DNA from: an uncultured Bacillus sp.
GTDB lineage: Bacteria; Bacillota; Bacilli; Bacillales_B; DSM-18226
Direction: 5' to 3'
Assembly (NCBI RefSeq): GCF_946478885.1
Contig: NZ_CAMLDX010000069.1
Coordinates: 1-19,241 of the forward strand
Length of the DNA: 19,241 nt
Shown: positions 16,992 to 19,241 of the stretch, one piece after another
How positions within the stretch are numbered: the first letter of the stretch is position 1
Layout of the letters: the number at the start of each line of letters is the position of its first letter
Program-made: the position numbers and the translations under genes
The notes under the pieces: generated by a model
What the model saw: the letters and a program-made list of their open reading frames with translations, nothing else
Told to the model about the DNA's origin: nothing
Database searches by the model: none

Positions 16992-18344
16992 ATGACGCAT
17001 ATTTACTTTGATTATTCAAAAGCATTGGATTTTTTTGGGGAGCGCGAACTTCACTATTTACAAGATTCCGTTAAGATTGCCCATCATTCTTTACATGATA
17101 AAACAGGTGCAGGTAATGACTATTTGGGGTGGGTTAATTTACCGGTAGATTATGACAAAGAAGAGTTTTTACGCATACAAAAAACAGCAGAAAAAATAAA
17201 AATGGATTCTGATATTCTTTTAGTAATTGGGATCGGCGGCTCATATTTAGGGGCTCGTGCTGCAATAGAGGCATTAAATCATAGCTTTTACAATGTATTG
17301 CCGAAAGTAAAGCGTGGCAATCCACAAGTCATTTTTGTTGGCAATAATATAAGCTCTACTTATATAAAAGATGTTATGGATCTTTTAGAGGGAAAAGACT
17401 TTTCAATCAATGTCATTTCCAAATCAGGTACGACAACAGAGCCTGCCCTTGCCTTTCGCATTTTCCGTAAACTATTGGAGGAAAAGTATGGCTTACATGA
17501 AGCTGTTAAACGAATCTATGCCACAACAGACAAAGCAAGGGGAGCACTTAAAACAGTGGCTGACGAAGAGGGATATGAGACATTTGTGATTCCTGATGAT
17601 GTTGGCGGACGCTATTCGGTATTAACAGCGGTTGGACTATTGCCCATTGCGGTAAGTGGCGCTGATATTGAAGCTATGATGAAAGGGGCACGGGCAGCAC
17701 GGGAGGATTTCAGTCAACCCGAGCTTCATGAAAATGCGGCATATCAATATGCTGTAATCAGAAATCTATTTTATAACAAAGGGAAAACGATTGAGATGCT
17801 AGTTAACTATGAACCGGCATTACAATATTTTTCTGAATGGTGGAAGCAACTGTTTGGTGAAAGTGAAGGAAAGGATCAGAAAGGAATATATCCCTCTTCC
17901 GCCAACTTTTCAACAGACCTTCATTCCTTAGGACAATACGTACAAGAAGGTCGCCGCGACTTATTTGAAACAGTTGTCATGGTTAAAAATCCACGTCATG
18001 AAATCATCGTTGAAGAGACTGACAATGATTTAGATGGGTTGAATTATCTTGCAGGCAAAACCGTTGATTATGTTAATAATAAAGCCTTTGAAGGAACTTT
18101 GCTTGCCCACACTGATGGAGGTGTTCCTAATTTAATTGTATTGATTCCACGGCTTGACGAGTATACGTTTGGTTATCTTGTATATTTCTTTGAAAAAGCT
18201 TGTGCTATGAGTGGTTATTTATTGGGTGTAAATCCTTTCAATCAGCCCGGGGTTGAAGCCTACAAAGTGAATATGTTTGCTTTGCTAGGCAAGCCAGGCT
18301 TTGAAGAGAAGAAAGCTGAATTAGAGAAACGTCTAGAAAAATAA
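16992..18344 (+). CDS. pgi: glucose-6-phosphate isomerase (Pgi)
   Basis: This 450-residue cytosolic enzyme interconverts glucose-6-P, the product of PtsG, and fructose-6-P, the substrate of PfkA, so it bridges the genes upstream. Seen: Gly-Ile-Gly-Gly-Ser-Tyr-Leu-Gly-Ala at 80-88 and Ser-Lys-Ser-Gly-Thr-Thr-Thr-Glu at 143-150 for phosphate binding, Glu290 in Phe-Gly-Glu-Ser-Glu-Gly-Lys, His311 in Thr-Asp-Leu-His-Ser-Leu-Gly-Gln, and Lys425 near the C-terminus. These are the known catalytic residues with the numbering of Bacillus enzymes of the same length. GGAGGT lies six bases before ATG. It is the last gene of the apparent operon, 115 bp after fba. No good plus-strand terminator was found; a loose CACCATA/TATGGGTG pairing (18354-18407) has a large loop. 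Confidence 0.97.
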   Translation: MTHIYFDYSKALDFFGERELHYLQDSVKIAHHSLHDKTGAGNDYLGWVNLPVDYDKEEFLRIQKTAEKIKMDSDILLVIGIGGSYLGARAAIEALNHSFYNVLPKVKRGNPQVIFVGNNISSTYIKDVMDLLEGKDFSINVISKSGTTTEPALAFRIFRKLLEEKYGLHEAVKRIYATTDKARGALKTVADEEGYETFVIPDDVGGRYSVLTAVGLLPIAVSGADIEAMMKGARAAREDFSQPELHENAAYQYAVIRNLFYNKGKTIEMLVNYEPALQYFSEWWKQLFGESEGKDQKGIYPSSANFSTDLHSLGQYVQEGRRDLFETVVMVKNPRHEIIVEETDNDLDGLNYLAGKTVDYVNNKAFEGTLLAHTDGGVPNLIVLIPRLDEYTFGYLVYFFEKACAMSGYLLGVNPFNQPGVEAYKVNMFALLGKPGFEEKKAELEKRLEK

Positions 18345-18399
18345 GGGCTTTCTCACCATAAATATTATATTTTCAGACTGCATTTTAGTTTTATCGTAT

Positions 18400-18446
18400 G
18401 GGTGAAAAATTGATGTGACCACATTTAGTTGAAATTGGTCACATCA
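18400..18446 (-). terminator. stem-loop terminator at the end of the integrase fragment
   Basis: TGATGTGACCA (18411-18421) and TGGTCACATCA (18436-18446) form a perfect 11-bp stem with a 14-base loop. On the minus strand ATTTTTCACC follows, so it would end integrase transcription. Its arm overlaps the last codons of the integrase. It could also stop the pgi transcript from the other side, though the plus-strand tail has no T-run. Confidence 0.7.
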
Positions 18447-18664
18447 GCCATATGATTTGCAAACTTTTCAATTGATTTAGATTTCATTTCTTGGGTAACG
18501 TGAGAATAAATATCTGTTGTTATAATATCCTTATGCCCAAGACGCTCTTGTATCTCTTTTAAGGTCATTCCTGCTTCTAAACACATTACAGCATGCGTAT
18601 GCCGTAAATCATGAATCTTTATATTAGGAACTCCAGCCTTTTTCTTTAATCGGTCAAATGCAGT
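18425..18664 (-). pseudogene. C-terminal fragment of a tyrosine recombinase (phage/ICE-type integrase)
   Basis: Read on the minus strand, about 79 codons ending in TAA at 18425 encode the catalytic C-terminus of a tyrosine recombinase. Seen: His-Asp-Leu-Arg-His-Thr-His (the HxxR box), Leu-Gly-His-Lys (third histidine) and Thr-Asp-Ile-Tyr-Ser-His-Val with the nucleophilic tyrosine. These enzymes integrate and excise phages and conjugative elements. The frame has no start: an in-frame stop lies directly upstream at 18665-18667, and the sequence switches there to a transporter gene on the other strand. The N-terminal core-binding region and the first catalytic Arg are missing, so it is inactive. 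It marks an old mobile element at this junction. Confidence 0.85.
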
Positions 18665-18979
18665 TTAGGAGGGAATTGGATTTTTCTGTATCAATCCTAC
18701 AATCATACAACAGTCACTAATTCAACATTAGGGTATTACTTTGCACCTGTGTTTGTCATGATTCTCTCACCAATTATCCTTAAGGAACAACTGCCTATTA
18801 AAAAGATTGTTTGTATTGGTGTTGCGGTATTTGGTATGTTATTGATTGTTGGAAATGGCATAAGTGCATCTGGAAAAGGTGATCTACTTGGGATCTTTTT
18901 TGGATTAGTTGCAGCTGCGTTTTACGCTGCATTAATGTTGAATAACATCTTACCTATTTTAAAGAAAAGCTTTTTATAG
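18665..18979 (+). pseudogene. truncated EamA-family (DMT) membrane transporter
   Basis: An open frame from the integrase junction to TAG at 18977-18979 encodes a piece of a drug/metabolite transporter. It begins inside the first EamA repeat (Gly-Gly-Asn-Trp-Ile-Phe-Leu, then Thr-Val-Thr-Asn-Ser-Thr-Leu-Gly-Tyr-Tyr-Phe-Ala-Pro-Val), includes a Leu-Lys-Glu-Gln-Leu turn and three further hydrophobic helices, and stops soon after the start of the second repeat. There is no ribosome site for its first Met (18749). Both ends are missing, so it is a remnant, probably cut by the recombinase element on the left. Confidence 0.75.
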
Positions 18980-19010
18980 GCAATGAAAAAAGTTTTCGAA
19001 ACTGCTCTAG

Positions 19011-19187
19011 TTAAAGGGCCCCTTATGTACCAACAGAAGCTGTAACAGCAATGCTCATACAATTATTACAAAAGATGTTGTTAATCAGAATATGTTACCA
19101 GTGGTAGTTGGTCTTTTCTTACTTTCTTTAATTATTGCTACAAGGTTAATACAAAATGTAATAGTTAAAATGGGTCTGCCAACTTAA
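19011..19187 (+). pseudogene. frameshifted tail of an unidentified membrane protein
   Basis: The last part of this open frame, ending in TAA at 19187, encodes a plausible membrane-protein C-terminus: Thr-Ile-Ile-Thr-Lys-Asp-Val-Val-Asn-Gln-Asn-Met-Leu-Pro, then a hydrophobic helix, then Ile-Gln-Asn-Val and a short polar end. A protein-like segment just before it (Val-Pro-Thr-Glu-Ala-Val-Thr-Ala-Met) is in another frame, so a frameshift near 19050-19062 is likely. The family is not recognised; it does not look like the missing half of the EamA transporter. Confidence 0.4.
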
Positions 19188-19241
19188 TTCACTCCAGCAC
19201 ATCAATGGAATTATAATCACTACTTTCTTAATGGAGCATTT

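Overview
The window looks like chromosomal DNA from a low-GC, spore-former-type Firmicute of the family Bacillaceae. The support is AGGAGG-type ribosome sites, A+T-rich intergenic DNA, and close resemblance of GlcT, PtsG, HPr, FbaA, Pgi and AhpCF to Bacillus proteins as I know them. Genus and species cannot be fixed from the sequence alone.

Left part (1-5100). The window opens with what may be the tail of a membrane protein. Next is a cysteine-free HesB-like gene, whose promoter is bracketed by two near-identical dyads of the Rex/Fnr type. Then, on the minus strand, come a WGR-domain protein that also carries part of a PARP regulatory helical domain but no ADP-ribosyltransferase domain, preceded by a 30-codon ORF with a strong ribosome site; an SstT-type serine/threonine:Na+ symporter; and a YjiC-like UDP-glycosyltransferase.

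Middle (5470-9120). ahpC-ahpF form a peroxide-detoxification operon on the minus strand. Its strong promoter is flanked by two PerR-box-like sites. It is divergent from a PLP enzyme of the D-cysteine desulfhydrase family (plus strand); a Fur-box-like dyad and a 13-bp direct repeat lie between them.

Right part (9280-18345). This is the centrepiece: glcT, a RAT antiterminator/terminator leader, then ptsG-ptsH-ptsI-pfkA-fba-pgi, all on the plus strand. One apparent operon therefore encodes glucose uptake and phosphorylation (EIICBA, HPr, EI) and the upper glycolytic steps that convert glucose-6-P to triose phosphates (Pgi, PfkA, Fba). GlcT binding the RAT should switch it on when glucose is present. 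Just upstream lies a fossil copy of the same control junction: a decayed glcT 3' end, an almost perfectly preserved RAT and terminator, a cre-like palindrome, and about ten codons of a dead ptsG whose start codon is lost. The intact glcT begins right after this fossil.

Far right (18400-19241). This is a scar zone: the C-terminal third of a tyrosine recombinase (minus strand) abuts a truncated EamA-family transporter and a frameshifted membrane-protein tail. That suggests a mobile-element event at the right edge of the glycolytic operon.
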